In this document: positions 1 through 7,545 of the stretch, in pieces
Numbering within the stretch: position 1 is the stretch's first letter
Layout: every line of letters starts with the position of its first letter
NCBI GenBank assembly: GCA_017744415.1
Contig: JAGIBJ010000117.1
Coordinates: forward strand, 33,056 to 97,055
Reading direction: 5' to 3'
Length of the DNA: 64,000 bases
DNA from: Solirubrobacteraceae bacterium
GTDB taxonomy: Bacteria > Actinomycetota > Thermoleophilia > Solirubrobacterales > Solirubrobacteraceae
Made by a program: the position numbers and the translations under genes
Notes under the pieces: model-generated
Seen by the model: only the letters and a program-made list of their open reading frames with translations
Databases searched by the model: none
Told to the model about the DNA's origin: nothing

Positions 1-328
1 CGGGATTGGGCTTGCGGCGAGGATCGGCGTCGTCGTCGGCCCAGGAAACGGCAAGATCGGTGATCCGCAGGGCCTGCACGACGGCGGTGTCGATCTGCTC
101 GACGACGTACTGCGTGGTGAGGCCGCGGGCGACATCGGGCTGATTCGTCACGACGAAGAGCGGGATGCCGAGCTCCTCGAGCTCGCCGCACACCTGGCGG
201 GCGCCCCGTGCGAGCGTCACATCGTCGACGCTGCGCACCGCACGCGGGCGTCCATCGACGATCGGCGCCTCGATGAGCGTGCCATCGCGGTCGAAGAACA
301 CCGCAGGACGGGATGAGCCAGCACTCAC
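1..328 (-). CDS. HAD-IIIA family sugar phosphatase (GmhB/HisB-like), 3' end cut by window edge
   Basis: The visible 109 residues begin with a HAD motif I (FFDRDGTL, catalytic Asp13 and Asp15) and continue to motif II (VVTNQ) and a basic RRKP segment. This layout is typical of HAD-IIIA phosphatases such as D,D-heptose 1,7-bisphosphate phosphatase GmhB or histidinol phosphatase. The cysteine cluster that normally precedes CRKP in GmhB is absent here (DDDADPRRKP), so the substrate is uncertain. GTG at 328 is chosen because a TAGGGT hexamer lies 7 nt upstream; another in-frame GTG at 337 would fall inside that hexamer. The split transketolase at 3031-4757 could supply sedoheptulose 7-phosphate, which makes a heptose pathway possible. 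The rest of the gene lies beyond position 1. Confidence 0.75.
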   Translation of the reverse strand, partial: MSAGSSRPAVFFDRDGTLIEAPIVDGRPRAVRSVDDVTLARGARQVCGELEELGIPLFVVTNQPDVARGLTTQYVVEQIDTAVVQALRITDLAVSWADDDADPRRKPNP

Positions 329-335
329 GCGGCTC

Positions 336-341
336 ACCCTA
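336..341 (-). promoter_or_regulatory. -10 element TAGGGT, leaderless start of the HAD phosphatase
   Basis: Read on the minus strand, TAGGGT is followed by 7 nt and then GTG at 328. It is one of 21 such arrangements in the window and decides the start codon. Confidence 0.6.
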
Positions 342-408
342 GCCCGGGAGCCGGAACCTCAGTTGCTCCTGTGACCAACGTCCCGCGCACCGGCGGTCGC
401 TCTTGGGG

Positions 409-1707
409 TCACACCACCTCGATCAGCACGCGCACCGCTCGCGACGGATCGCCTTCATGGAACCACCTCACGCCTTCCTGAACGAGTCCCACGGTGAGCT
501 CGTAGTGGCCAGCGGTCTCAGGGGTCGCGAGCTCGAGGATCACGCGCGCGCCGTCACCCGGCAGCAGGGGGTGGCCGAGCGCGGCGCGCGACTGCACGCG
601 ATCCTCGCCGCTTGCGCCGTGCCAGCGGGAGCCGACGTAGACGGGGAGCTCTCCCGAGCTGCTCAGCGTCGCGGTCCCGCCGTTCACGACCGACACCTCG
701 ACCGGCGACCACGAGCCGGCGGGCAGGCGGTCGAGCACGTTCACCGACGTGACGCTGGCCGCCGTGGAGGATCCGATCAGCGGAACGTCGCTCCGCAGGG
801 TGTTGGCGATCGGCGGCGGATCGGCGCGCGTGTTCCCGGGAAGGTTCCCGAATCCCGCCTCGACGCCTGCGAGGAGCGCCTCGTCGATCCAGACGAGTGA
901 GAACACCTCGTCGCTGGGCAACTCCCAGCGCGATCGCTCCTCGAAGGTATCGAGGTCGACCTCGACCACCGCTGCCCGGCCACCCTCGCCCTCGTGCCGG
1001 CGAGTGCTGACGCCCACGTAGACGACGCCGTCGTCCAAGAGCAGCCCGCGCGTCCATCCACCGAGCTCGACGCGCCGACCGACGACGCCCTGCGCATCGG
1101 TCCAGAGGAGCTCGAACCGAGCCGAGTTGCACACCAGCCACCCACCGTCGTACGGCAGCGGGTCGTGCGGCCCGGTAAGCCCGGTCACGTGCCGTTCGCC
1201 GCTCTCGACATCGAGCACGAAGCCGGTGGCCTCGCGCGCTTTGAGCGGCGCCCGCCAGCCCTGGATCTCGTCGAACGCCCCGAAAGCGGTCACAACGAGC
1301 CTGCCGGACGCGTCGAGCGCCGGGCAGTTCAGGTGCCACGCGTCGATCGCATCGGCGAAGCGATGCTCACGGATCGCGACGCCGTCGGCATCGAGCCAGT
1401 GCACCGCGTTGGTGCCCGTGCTCACGAGCGCGATCTCGGCATCGCTCGTCCACACGAGCCCATGCGGATCGGTGAGCCCGTCGAGCCGCCGGTACCAGCG
1501 CACGCCGGAGCGGTCGTACAGCAACACGTGCGTCTGCGAGTTGGGATCGGCGTACCCCACGAGGGCGCGCACCAGTGCACGCCCGTCCCGGCTCACTGCG
1601 AGACCGACGGTCTCGAGGCGATCGATGCGCTCGAAGCCTCCCGGACCGAGCTTGAACAGCCCGCCCCCGTCCGTACCGAATCCCGAGGCGACGAGCGTGC
1701 GCTCCAT
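409..1707 (-). CDS. Beta-propeller-like protein with C-terminal Ig-like domain, glycan-cluster associated
   Basis: A 432-residue protein with repeated WD/NHL-like blades (for example LGGWTRGLLLDDGVVYVG) and a WHLNCP segment that recalls the DUF4915/TIGR03032 propeller proteins found in glycan loci; that assignment is tentative. Residues from about 320 to the end look like a beta-sandwich (VEVSVVNGGTATLSSSG), similar to sandwiches attached to polysaccharide export and transfer proteins. There is no signal peptide or membrane segment, so it is probably cytoplasmic. Its ATG overlaps the stop of the GT2 gene by one base (TGATG), so the two are co-translated. A role in glycan sensing or as an accessory to the GT2 is inference. 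Confidence 0.55.
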   Translation of the reverse strand: MERTLVASGFGTDGGGLFKLGPGGFERIDRLETVGLAVSRDGRALVRALVGYADPNSQTHVLLYDRSGVRWYRRLDGLTDPHGLVWTSDAEIALVSTGTNAVHWLDADGVAIREHRFADAIDAWHLNCPALDASGRLVVTAFGAFDEIQGWRAPLKAREATGFVLDVESGERHVTGLTGPHDPLPYDGGWLVCNSARFELLWTDAQGVVGRRVELGGWTRGLLLDDGVVYVGVSTRRHEGEGGRAAVVEVDLDTFEERSRWELPSDEVFSLVWIDEALLAGVEAGFGNLPGNTRADPPPIANTLRSDVPLIGSSTAASVTSVNVLDRLPAGSWSPVEVSVVNGGTATLSSSGELPVYVGSRWHGASGEDRVQSRAALGHPLLPGDGARVILELATPETAGHYELTVGLVQEGVRWFHEGDPSRAVRVLIEVV

Positions 1708-2468
1708 CAGTCGAAGCGGAACTGCAGCAGCGCGCGGAGCGCTTTGATCCCGTCGCGCCAGGTGATCTTCTTGCCCTCGTCGAATGAGCGCCCGAAGTAG
1801 CTGATCGGCACCTCGTAGAGACGCACCTCGGGCTTGCGCAGCACGCGGGCGGTCATCTCGGGCTCGATCCGGAAGTCGTTGCTCGTGAGCGGCAGACTGC
1901 GGATCAGCTCGCCACGGAAGGCCTTGTAGCCGACCTCCATGTCGCTGAGCGTGGTGTTGAAGAGCGCGCGCGTGATGAGCGTGAGGAACTTGTTGCCCAC
2001 GTAGTGCAGGAAGAGGTGGGCGCGCTGCGGCTGGCCGCCCGAGAAGCGTGAGCCGTAGACCACGTCGGCGTGGCCCGTGATGAGCGGCTCGAGGAGCGCA
2101 GGGAGGTCGCCCGGGTCGTACTCGAGGTCGGCGTCCTGGATGAGCACGATGTCGCCTTCGCTGGCGTCGATGCCGGCGCGGACGGCGGCGCCCTTGCCAA
2201 GGTTCTGCGGCTGTGGCAGCGAGCGGACGATCGTGCGGCCGCTGCTGAACTCGCTCTCGAGCGCCTGGGCGATCTCGATCGAGCGGTCCTTGCTGCCGTC
2301 ATCGACGATCAGGATCTCTTTGGCCACATCGAGCTGGGCGACGCGGCGGACCACGTGCTCGAGCGTGTCTTCCTCGTTGTAGACGGGGATCAGGACGCTC
2401 ACGAGGGGATCGTCGAGCGGGGTCGGTCCTGGGACGTGGCTCGCGTGCAAAGGCGGGATGGCGGTCAT
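1707..2468 (-). CDS. Glycosyltransferase family 2, DPM1/polyprenyl-phosphate sugar transferase-like
   Basis: This 253-residue soluble GT-A enzyme shows the GT2 nucleotide-sugar fold: VSVLIPVYNEED at the N terminus, IVDDGS near residue 55, NLGKGAAVR and a QDADLEYDP metal-binding segment. The KGAAVR and DLEYDP signatures are typical of dolichol- or undecaprenyl-phosphate mannosyl/glucosyl transferases. No C-terminal membrane helices are present, unlike the GtrB-type enzyme at 4759. It probably charges a polyprenyl phosphate with a hexose on the cytoplasmic face. A TAGGCT hexamer lies 13 nt upstream of the ATG. The gene is divergent from the GtrA flippase gene and translationally coupled to the propeller protein. 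Sugar specificity cannot be read from sequence. Confidence 0.85.
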   Translation of the reverse strand: MTAIPPLHASHVPGPTPLDDPLVSVLIPVYNEEDTLEHVVRRVAQLDVAKEILIVDDGSKDRSIEIAQALESEFSSGRTIVRSLPQPQNLGKGAAVRAGIDASEGDIVLIQDADLEYDPGDLPALLEPLITGHADVVYGSRFSGGQPQRAHLFLHYVGNKFLTLITRALFNTTLSDMEVGYKAFRGELIRSLPLTSNDFRIEPEMTARVLRKPEVRLYEVPISYFGRSFDEGKKITWRDGIKALRALLQFRFD

Positions 2469-2481
2469 GAGGGTTCGGCGG

Positions 2482-2487
2482 AGCCTA
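2482..2487 (-). promoter_or_regulatory. Possible -10 element TAGGCT for the GT2 gene
   Basis: TAGGCT on the minus strand, 13 nt before ATG 2468. The spacing is longer than at the leaderless genes, so a short leader of about 6 nt is expected. Confidence 0.4.
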
Positions 2488-2535
2488 TCGAGCGCCCGGG
2501 CGATGGGGCACGTCCGTCAGCCGGCGTCGGGACGG

Positions 2536-2541
2536 TAACGT
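2536..2541 (+). promoter_or_regulatory. -10 element TAACGT, leaderless start of gtrA-like gene
   Basis: TAACGT followed by 9 nt and ATG 2551, with no Shine-Dalgarno sequence between them. Confidence 0.5.
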
Positions 2542-2550
2542 CGCGTCGCG

Positions 2551-2982
2551 ATGGAAGATGCGGCTACACAAGCGGCCGGGGGTCGTCGGGCGCAGATCTT
2601 CGAGTTCGTCCGGTTCGCGATGGTCGGCGGCACGAGCAGCGCGGTGTTCCTCGGCGTCTACGCAGGGCTTGTCTCACTCGGCGTTCCGTACGGGATCGCG
2701 CAGACCGTCGCCTTCGTGACGTCCGCATTGTCGGGCTACCTCCTGCACCGCCACTTTACGTTCCGGGTGGCGCACGACGAGGGCGGCGCAGCGCGCGGGG
2801 CGCAGCTGGCGCGGTGGTTCGGCGTGCAGGGCAGCGCGATGGTGCTGAACCTCGTGGGGCTCTGGCTCCTCATCGAGGGCGCCGGCGCCGACGAGATCGT
2901 GGCGCAGCTCGTGTTGTTCCCGCTCATCCCCTTGTACACGTACTTCCTCAGCCGCCGACACGTCTTCGGCGCGGCGAGCTGA
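2551..2982 (+). CDS. GtrA family membrane protein (polyprenyl-linked sugar flippase)
   Basis: A 143-residue protein with four predicted membrane helices and the GtrA hallmarks: an N-terminal QIFEFVRFAMVGG segment, LHRHFTFR after helix 2, and a C-terminal YTYFLSRRHVF. GtrA proteins are thought to flip undecaprenyl-phosphate-linked sugars across the cytoplasmic membrane, working with a GtrB-type GT2. Two candidate partners are nearby: the DPM1-like enzyme at 1707-2468 and the membrane-anchored GT2 at 4759-5778. Length and topology are normal for the family. The start is supported by a TAACGT element 9 nt upstream. Confidence 0.88.
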   Translation: MEDAATQAAGGRRAQIFEFVRFAMVGGTSSAVFLGVYAGLVSLGVPYGIAQTVAFVTSALSGYLLHRHFTFRVAHDEGGAARGAQLARWFGVQGSAMVLNLVGLWLLIEGAGADEIVAQLVLFPLIPLYTYFLSRRHVFGAAS

Positions 2983-3017
2983 CGCCCGGCCATGTGCGCG
3001 GGGCGTAGCGCGTCAGG

Positions 3018-3023
3018 TAGCCT
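3018..3023 (+). promoter_or_regulatory. -10 element TAGCCT, leaderless start of the transketolase operon
   Basis: TAGCCT then 7 nt then ATG 3031. It supports 3031 over the in-frame ATG at 2992. Confidence 0.6.
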
Positions 3024-3030
3024 GCCGCGC

Positions 3031-3837
3031 ATGCCGTCCGAAGGGAGTGTGCGGTTCGCTGACGCGATCCGGCGCACCGTCATTGTTCAGTCGAAGCGCG
3101 CGTACGTCGGTCACATCGGCTCGTCGCTGTCGATCGCCGATCTGGTCGCCGTGGTGTTCCACGAGCGCATCCGGCTCGAAGGTGGAGCTGACCGTGATCG
3201 CTTCGTCCTGTCGAAGGGCCACGCGGCGCTCGCGCTCTACGCAGCGCTCGACGAGCTCGGTCGCCTGCCGGACGGCGCGATCGACACGTACTGCGCCGAC
3301 GGCTCGCAGCTCGGCGTGCACCCCGAGATCGATCTCGAGGGCATCGACTTCGCCAGCGGATCGCTCGGGCAGGGGCTCTCGATCGCCACCGGCGCCGCGC
3401 TCGCCGCGCGCGTCCAGGGCAGCGATCGGAAGGTCTACGTCGTCCTCTCCGACGCCGAGCTCAACGAAGGCAACGTGTGGGAGGCGATCATGTTCGCTGG
3501 CCATCACCGTCTCGAGAACCTCGTGCTGCTCATCGACCTGAACGGCCAGCAGGCGCTCGACTTCACGCCCGACGTGCTCGATCTCGGAGACGTCGCAGCG
3601 AAGCTCGCCTCGTTCGGATGGGATGCGGCCGCCGTGCCGGGGCACGACCACGATGCGCTCGGCACCGCGCTCGACGCGCCGTCCGCCGGCAAGCCGCGGG
3701 CGATCGTCGCGCAGACCACCTTCGGGTACGGCGTCTCCTACATGGAGTCCGAGATCAAGTGGCACTACCTGCCGCTGTCCGACGAGCTGTTCGCAGATGC
3801 GCAGCGCGACCTTGCGGCATTGGAGGCCCAGCGATGA
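3031..3837 (+). CDS. Transketolase, N-terminal (thiamine diphosphate-binding) subunit
   Basis: A 268-residue protein matching the N-terminal half of transketolase: VGHIGSSLSIADLV, LSKGHAALALYAAL, the GSLGQGLSIATG loop and the ThDP/Mg site LSDAELNEGNVWEA ending in IDLNG. The usual GDGE of this site is SDAE here; the Asp and Glu are kept but both glycines are changed. It pairs with the next gene, overlapped by ATGA, to make the two-subunit enzyme. Such split transketolases move C2 ketol units between sugar phosphates and also occur in secondary-sugar and aminoshikimate pathways. Placement in a glycan locus suggests supply of an unusual sugar rather than general pentose metabolism (inference). 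Confidence 0.88.
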   Translation: MPSEGSVRFADAIRRTVIVQSKRAYVGHIGSSLSIADLVAVVFHERIRLEGGADRDRFVLSKGHAALALYAALDELGRLPDGAIDTYCADGSQLGVHPEIDLEGIDFASGSLGQGLSIATGAALAARVQGSDRKVYVVLSDAELNEGNVWEAIMFAGHHRLENLVLLIDLNGQQALDFTPDVLDLGDVAAKLASFGWDAAAVPGHDHDALGTALDAPSAGKPRAIVAQTTFGYGVSYMESEIKWHYLPLSDELFADAQRDLAALEAQR

Positions 3838-4757
3838 GGAATGAGTTCGTCGACGAACTCGGTGCCTTGGCGGCAGCAGACGAGCGCGTGGTCCTCCTCA
3901 CCGGAGACCTTGGTTTCATGGTGCTCGAAGACTTCCAGCGCCAGTTCCCCGATCGATTCTTCAACGTCGGCGTGGCCGAGCAGAACATGGTCGGCATGGC
4001 GACGGGTCTCGCCGAAGCCGGCTTCGTGCCGTTCGTGTACTCCATCGCCACCTTCGCGACGCTGCGCCCTTACGAGTTCATTCGGAACGGCCCGATCCTC
4101 CACCGGCTGCCGGTGCGCGTCGTCGGCGTCGGCGGCGGCTTCGACTACGGCCACAACGGCATTACGCACCTCGCGCTCGAGGACTACGCCGTGATGCGTA
4201 CGCAGCCCGGTATGACGACGATCGCTCCGGCCGATGCGCCGCAGGCGCGCGCGGCAATCCAGGCGACCCGCGACCATGAGGGCCCGATCTACTTCCGCGT
4301 GAGCAAGCGTGGCGACGCCCTCCCCGGCCTCGACGGCCGGTTCAAGTTGGGCGGCCTCGACGTGGTCCGCACCGGCGACGACGCGGCGATCATCTCGATC
4401 GGCTCGATCTCGCACGAGGCCGTGGCGGCGGCCGCGTTCCTCGCCGAGCGCGGGATCGAGGCGACGGTCGCCGTCGTCTCGAGCTTCAACCCGGATCCCG
4501 CCGAGGAGCTCGCCGAGCTGCTTGCGAACGTGCCGCTCGCGCTCACCGTGGAGGCCCACTACGTCAACGGCGGCCTCGGCTCGTTCGTCGCCGAGGTGAT
4601 CGCCGAGGCGGGTCTGGCCTGCCGGCTGCTGCGCGCAGGCGCGACTTCGATGCCCTCCGGCGAAACGGGCACGCAGGCGCACATGGAGCGTCAGAGCGGC
4701 CTTGATGCCGGGTCGCTCGCCACGTCCGTGCAGCAGGCGCTCAGCCTCCGCCCCTGA
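3834..4757 (+). CDS. Transketolase, C-terminal subunit
   Basis: A 307-residue protein with the transketolase pyrimidine-binding and C-terminal domains. It contains GVAEQNMVGMATGLA (catalytic Glu activating ThDP), the ATFATLRPYEFIRN segment, and a Rossmann-like C-terminal domain (TVAVVSSFNPDP, TVEAHYVNGGLG). It starts in an ATGA overlap with the N-terminal subunit, which enforces equal synthesis. The stop (4755-4757) lies one base before the GTG of the following GT2, so the operon continues into glycan genes. Confidence 0.88.
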   Translation: MRNEFVDELGALAAADERVVLLTGDLGFMVLEDFQRQFPDRFFNVGVAEQNMVGMATGLAEAGFVPFVYSIATFATLRPYEFIRNGPILHRLPVRVVGVGGGFDYGHNGITHLALEDYAVMRTQPGMTTIAPADAPQARAAIQATRDHEGPIYFRVSKRGDALPGLDGRFKLGGLDVVRTGDDAAIISIGSISHEAVAAAAFLAERGIEATVAVVSSFNPDPAEELAELLANVPLALTVEAHYVNGGLGSFVAEVIAEAGLACRLLRAGATSMPSGETGTQAHMERQSGLDAGSLATSVQQALSLRP

Positions 4758-4758
4758 C

Positions 4759-5778
4759 GTGAAGCTCAGCGCGATCATCGCGTGCTACCGGGATGCCCCG
4801 GCGGTGCCGATCATGCACGAGCGTCTCGTGGCTGCGATCACGGGCGCGGGCTGCGACTACGAGATCATCTTCGTCAACGACGGATCTCCCGACAACGCCT
4901 CGGAGGTGCTGGCGGAACTGGCACAGCGCGATCCCAAGGTCGTGGTGGTCAACCACGCCCGCGCGTTCGGATCGCAGAGCGCATTCACCTCGGGCATGCG
5001 GATTTGCACGGGCGACGCCGTGGTGTTGCTCGATGGCGACCTGCAGGATCCGCCGGAGGTCATCCCGCAGTTCGTTGAGAAGTGGCGCGAGGGATACGAC
5101 GTGGTGTACGGCGAACGCGTCCAGCGCGAGGCGCCGCTCCACATGCGGCTCTTCTACAAGGCCTTCTACCGGGTGTTCAGTCGCCTCGCGTACATCAACG
5201 TCGCGCGCGACGCAGGTGACTTCGGTCTCATCGACCGGCGCGTCGTCGACGCGATGAACGCGCTTCCAGAGACCCACCGATTCCTGCGGGGCCTGCGGGC
5301 GTGGATCGGCTACAAGCAGATCGGCGTGCCGTACGTGCGCCCCGAGCGGATGTTCGGCACCACCACGAACAACTTCCGCAAGAACCTCGGATGGGCGCGC
5401 CGCGCCGTCGTCTCGTTCTCCTACGCCCCGCTCGATCTCATCACCGGTATCGCGTTCTTCGTGGTGGCGTTCTCTGCGGTCGGCGGGTTCGTGCAGGTTG
5501 CGCTGCGCCTGGCAGCCCCGGATTCGGCGCCGCGCGGCTTCACCACCCTGATCACCATCATCTTGTTCCTCGGCGGGATCCAGCTGCTGTGCCTCAGCAT
5601 CATCGGGTCGTACCTCGCGCACGTGTACGAGGAGGTCAAACGCCGGCCGCCCTACATCGTGGAATCGATGCTCAACCCGCCGCCGGGCGTGCCGCTTCCG
5701 CCGGCGCCGCGGCCGCAGAGTGCCGAGGTCGAGGCCGCCGAACGCACCCAGATCATCCCGGAGCGCGAACGACTATGA
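4759..5778 (+). CDS. Membrane-anchored GT2, GtrB/ArnC-like polyprenyl-phosphate glycosyltransferase
   Basis: A 339-residue protein with a GT2 domain first (LSAIIACYRDAPAV, IIFVNDGSPDN, LLDGDLQDPPE with the DxD metal site) and two C-terminal membrane helices (about residues 225-250 and 260-285), the classical GtrB/DPM topology. It should transfer a sugar to undecaprenyl phosphate for flipping by GtrA. GTG 4759 is chosen because it directly follows the transketolase stop; an in-frame upstream ATG at 4702 would lie inside the previous gene. The C-terminal tail is proline-rich and ends in an ATGA overlap with the methyltransferase at 5775. Confidence 0.87.
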   Translation: MKLSAIIACYRDAPAVPIMHERLVAAITGAGCDYEIIFVNDGSPDNASEVLAELAQRDPKVVVVNHARAFGSQSAFTSGMRICTGDAVVLLDGDLQDPPEVIPQFVEKWREGYDVVYGERVQREAPLHMRLFYKAFYRVFSRLAYINVARDAGDFGLIDRRVVDAMNALPETHRFLRGLRAWIGYKQIGVPYVRPERMFGTTTNNFRKNLGWARRAVVSFSYAPLDLITGIAFFVVAFSAVGGFVQVALRLAAPDSAPRGFTTLITIILFLGGIQLLCLSIIGSYLAHVYEEVKRRPPYIVESMLNPPPGVPLPPAPRPQSAEVEAAERTQIIPERERL

Positions 5779-6698
5779 CCCAGGCTCCCGAGCTGCACGC
5801 GACCCGCTGCGCGATCTGCGGCACCACCGGCAACGCCACCGAGCGCTGGCCCGCGACCCTTACGCCCGAGGCGTTCTCCGTCGCGACCTTCTCGGCGCGC
5901 CGTCTCCCCGACCGCGTGCACTACCGAATGGTGACGTGCGACGCGTGCGGTCTCGTGCGCTCCGATCCCGTGATGGACTCCGAGCGCCTCGACGGGCTCT
6001 ACGAGCAGTCGACGTTCGACTATGGCGATGAGCTCCCGAGCCTCGAGCGCACGTACGGTGAGGCGATCGGACTCATCGAGGAGCGGCTCGGCGACCTGCC
6101 GAAGTCGGGGATCGCCGACGTCGGCTGCGGCAACGGCTTCGTGCTCGATCAGGCGCTGGCCCGTGGCTGGTCGGAGGTGTGGGGCGTCGAGCCCAGCAGC
6201 GACGCAATTGGACACGCGAGCCCCGAGGTCGGCCCGCGGATCAAGCAGGCGATGATGACTCCCGGTCTCTTCGAACCCGGCAGTCTGAGCGGCATCACGC
6301 TGTTCCAGGTGCTCGATCACCTTCCGGATCCGCTCGAGCCGCTCGCCGCGTGCCGCGAAGCACTGCGCCCTGGCGGCGTGGTGCTGGCCTGGAACCACAA
6401 CGTGCGCGCCGTCTCTGCGCGCCTGCTCGGTGATCGAAGCCCGATCGTCGATGTCGAGCACACCTACCTCTACTCGCCCGACACGATGCGCAAGTTGTTC
6501 GAGAAGGCTGGCTTTGTCGACGTGAAGGTGCGCCCGGTGCGCAACCGCTACTCGGTGAGTTACCTCACCCACCTCGTCCCGATCCCGCGCACGGCGAAGG
6601 AAGCCCTGCTGCCGCCACTGCGGCGCTCACGGATCGGTCGGCGCGAGCTGCGCGTGCCGCTCGGCAACCTGTGCCTGACCGCGATCAACCCCGGTTGA
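5775..6698 (+). CDS. Class I SAM-dependent methyltransferase with N-terminal zinc ribbon
   Basis: A 307-residue protein. Cys12/Cys15 and Cys55/Cys58 form a zinc ribbon, as in C-methyltransferases of deoxysugar pathways. A Rossmann methyltransferase follows: motif I IADVGCGNGFVLD near residue 113, then FQVLDHLPDPLEPL and the post-motif LRPGGVVLAWNHN. The combination of ribbon and MTase is common in sugar-modifying enzymes, but the acceptor atom cannot be assigned. The start overlaps the GT2 stop (ATGA). It probably methylates a nucleotide sugar or glycan. Confidence 0.8.
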   Translation: MTQAPELHATRCAICGTTGNATERWPATLTPEAFSVATFSARRLPDRVHYRMVTCDACGLVRSDPVMDSERLDGLYEQSTFDYGDELPSLERTYGEAIGLIEERLGDLPKSGIADVGCGNGFVLDQALARGWSEVWGVEPSSDAIGHASPEVGPRIKQAMMTPGLFEPGSLSGITLFQVLDHLPDPLEPLAACREALRPGGVVLAWNHNVRAVSARLLGDRSPIVDVEHTYLYSPDTMRKLFEKAGFVDVKVRPVRNRYSVSYLTHLVPIPRTAKEALLPPLRRSRIGRRELRVPLGNLCLTAINPG

Positions 6699-6705
6699 AC
6701 CGCTC

Positions 6706-7545
6706 ATGACGCTCGATCCGATGCGCGCCCCGGCGCTCCGCGGCCTAGCGCGCCGCGACTTCACCAAGCTCGAGCAGGCTGAGCGCTGGCAGCCACCGGC
6801 GTTCGGCTCTCCCACGACGCTCCGCGCGAAAGCGGTGGCCGTCGTGCGCCGTGCGCTCGATCTCCAAGCGGCGTCGATCTGGAACGACCTCGTGCCGCTG
6901 CTCGGCGCCGCGCGAGGCACCGTGCTCGATGTCGGCGCGGGCGCGCAGCCGTACCGCGGGCTGCTCAGCCCCGACGTGACCTACCGCGCGATCGACGTGA
7001 AGCTCGCGGAGGCGTTCGGGTACGACCAGCCGGACACCACGTATTACGAGGGCGATCGATGGCCGGTGGATGACGCCAAGGTCGACATCGTCTTCGCGAC
7101 CGAAACGCTCGAGCACGTGCCGGACCCGCCGGCTTTCCTCTCCGAAGCGCGTCGCGTGCTGGTCGATGGAGGCCAGGTGCTGCTGACCGTGCCGTTTTCC
7201 GCACGGTGGCACTACATCCCGCACGACTACTGGCGCTTCACGCCGTCAAGCCTGCAGAACTTGCTCGAGGAGGCTGGATTCGGCGAGGTGCAGGTGTATG
7301 CGCGCGGCAACGAGGTCACGGTCGCCGTCGCGAAGTCGCTCGGCCTGATCCTGGCGGCGCTGCTCCCGCCCGGCGGCGGCGTCAGCGTGCGGCGCCTGCT
7401 CGCTGCGCTCACGCTGCCCCTGGTCGCCGTGCTGGCTGCGGTCGGCCAGGTGTCGTTGCGTGGCCAGGGAGGCGACGACTGCCTCGGTTGGACCGTTCTG
7501 GCGACGGCCGCTCCCCGCGTGGCCGACGATGCTGCCCCGGAATGA
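6706..7545 (+). CDS. Class I SAM-dependent methyltransferase, glycan-cluster type
   Basis: A 279-residue methyltransferase with motif I VLDVGAGAQPYRGLL, an acidic EGDRWPVDD strand, ATETLEHVPDP and a post-I loop RVLVDGGQVLLTVPF followed by HYIPHDYWRFTP. The last motif is common in polysaccharide-locus methyltransferases. A hydrophobic stretch near residues 215-250 could anchor it to the membrane. It starts 7 nt after the preceding stop and ends in an ATGA overlap with the membrane protein, so it is mid-operon. The target is unknown. Confidence 0.78.
   Translation: MTLDPMRAPALRGLARRDFTKLEQAERWQPPAFGSPTTLRAKAVAVVRRALDLQAASIWNDLVPLLGAARGTVLDVGAGAQPYRGLLSPDVTYRAIDVKLAEAFGYDQPDTTYYEGDRWPVDDAKVDIVFATETLEHVPDPPAFLSEARRVLVDGGQVLLTVPFSARWHYIPHDYWRFTPSSLQNLLEEAGFGEVQVYARGNEVTVAVAKSLGLILAALLPPGGGVSVRRLLAALTLPLVAVLAAVGQVSLRGQGGDDCLGWTVLATAAPRVADDAAPE

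Noticed and set aside
3765..4778. Long open frame (337 codons) on the minus strand across the transketolase C-subunit
   Set aside because: It is antisense to a clear enzyme, is Arg/Asp/His-rich with no domain pattern, and arises from GC-rich codon bias.
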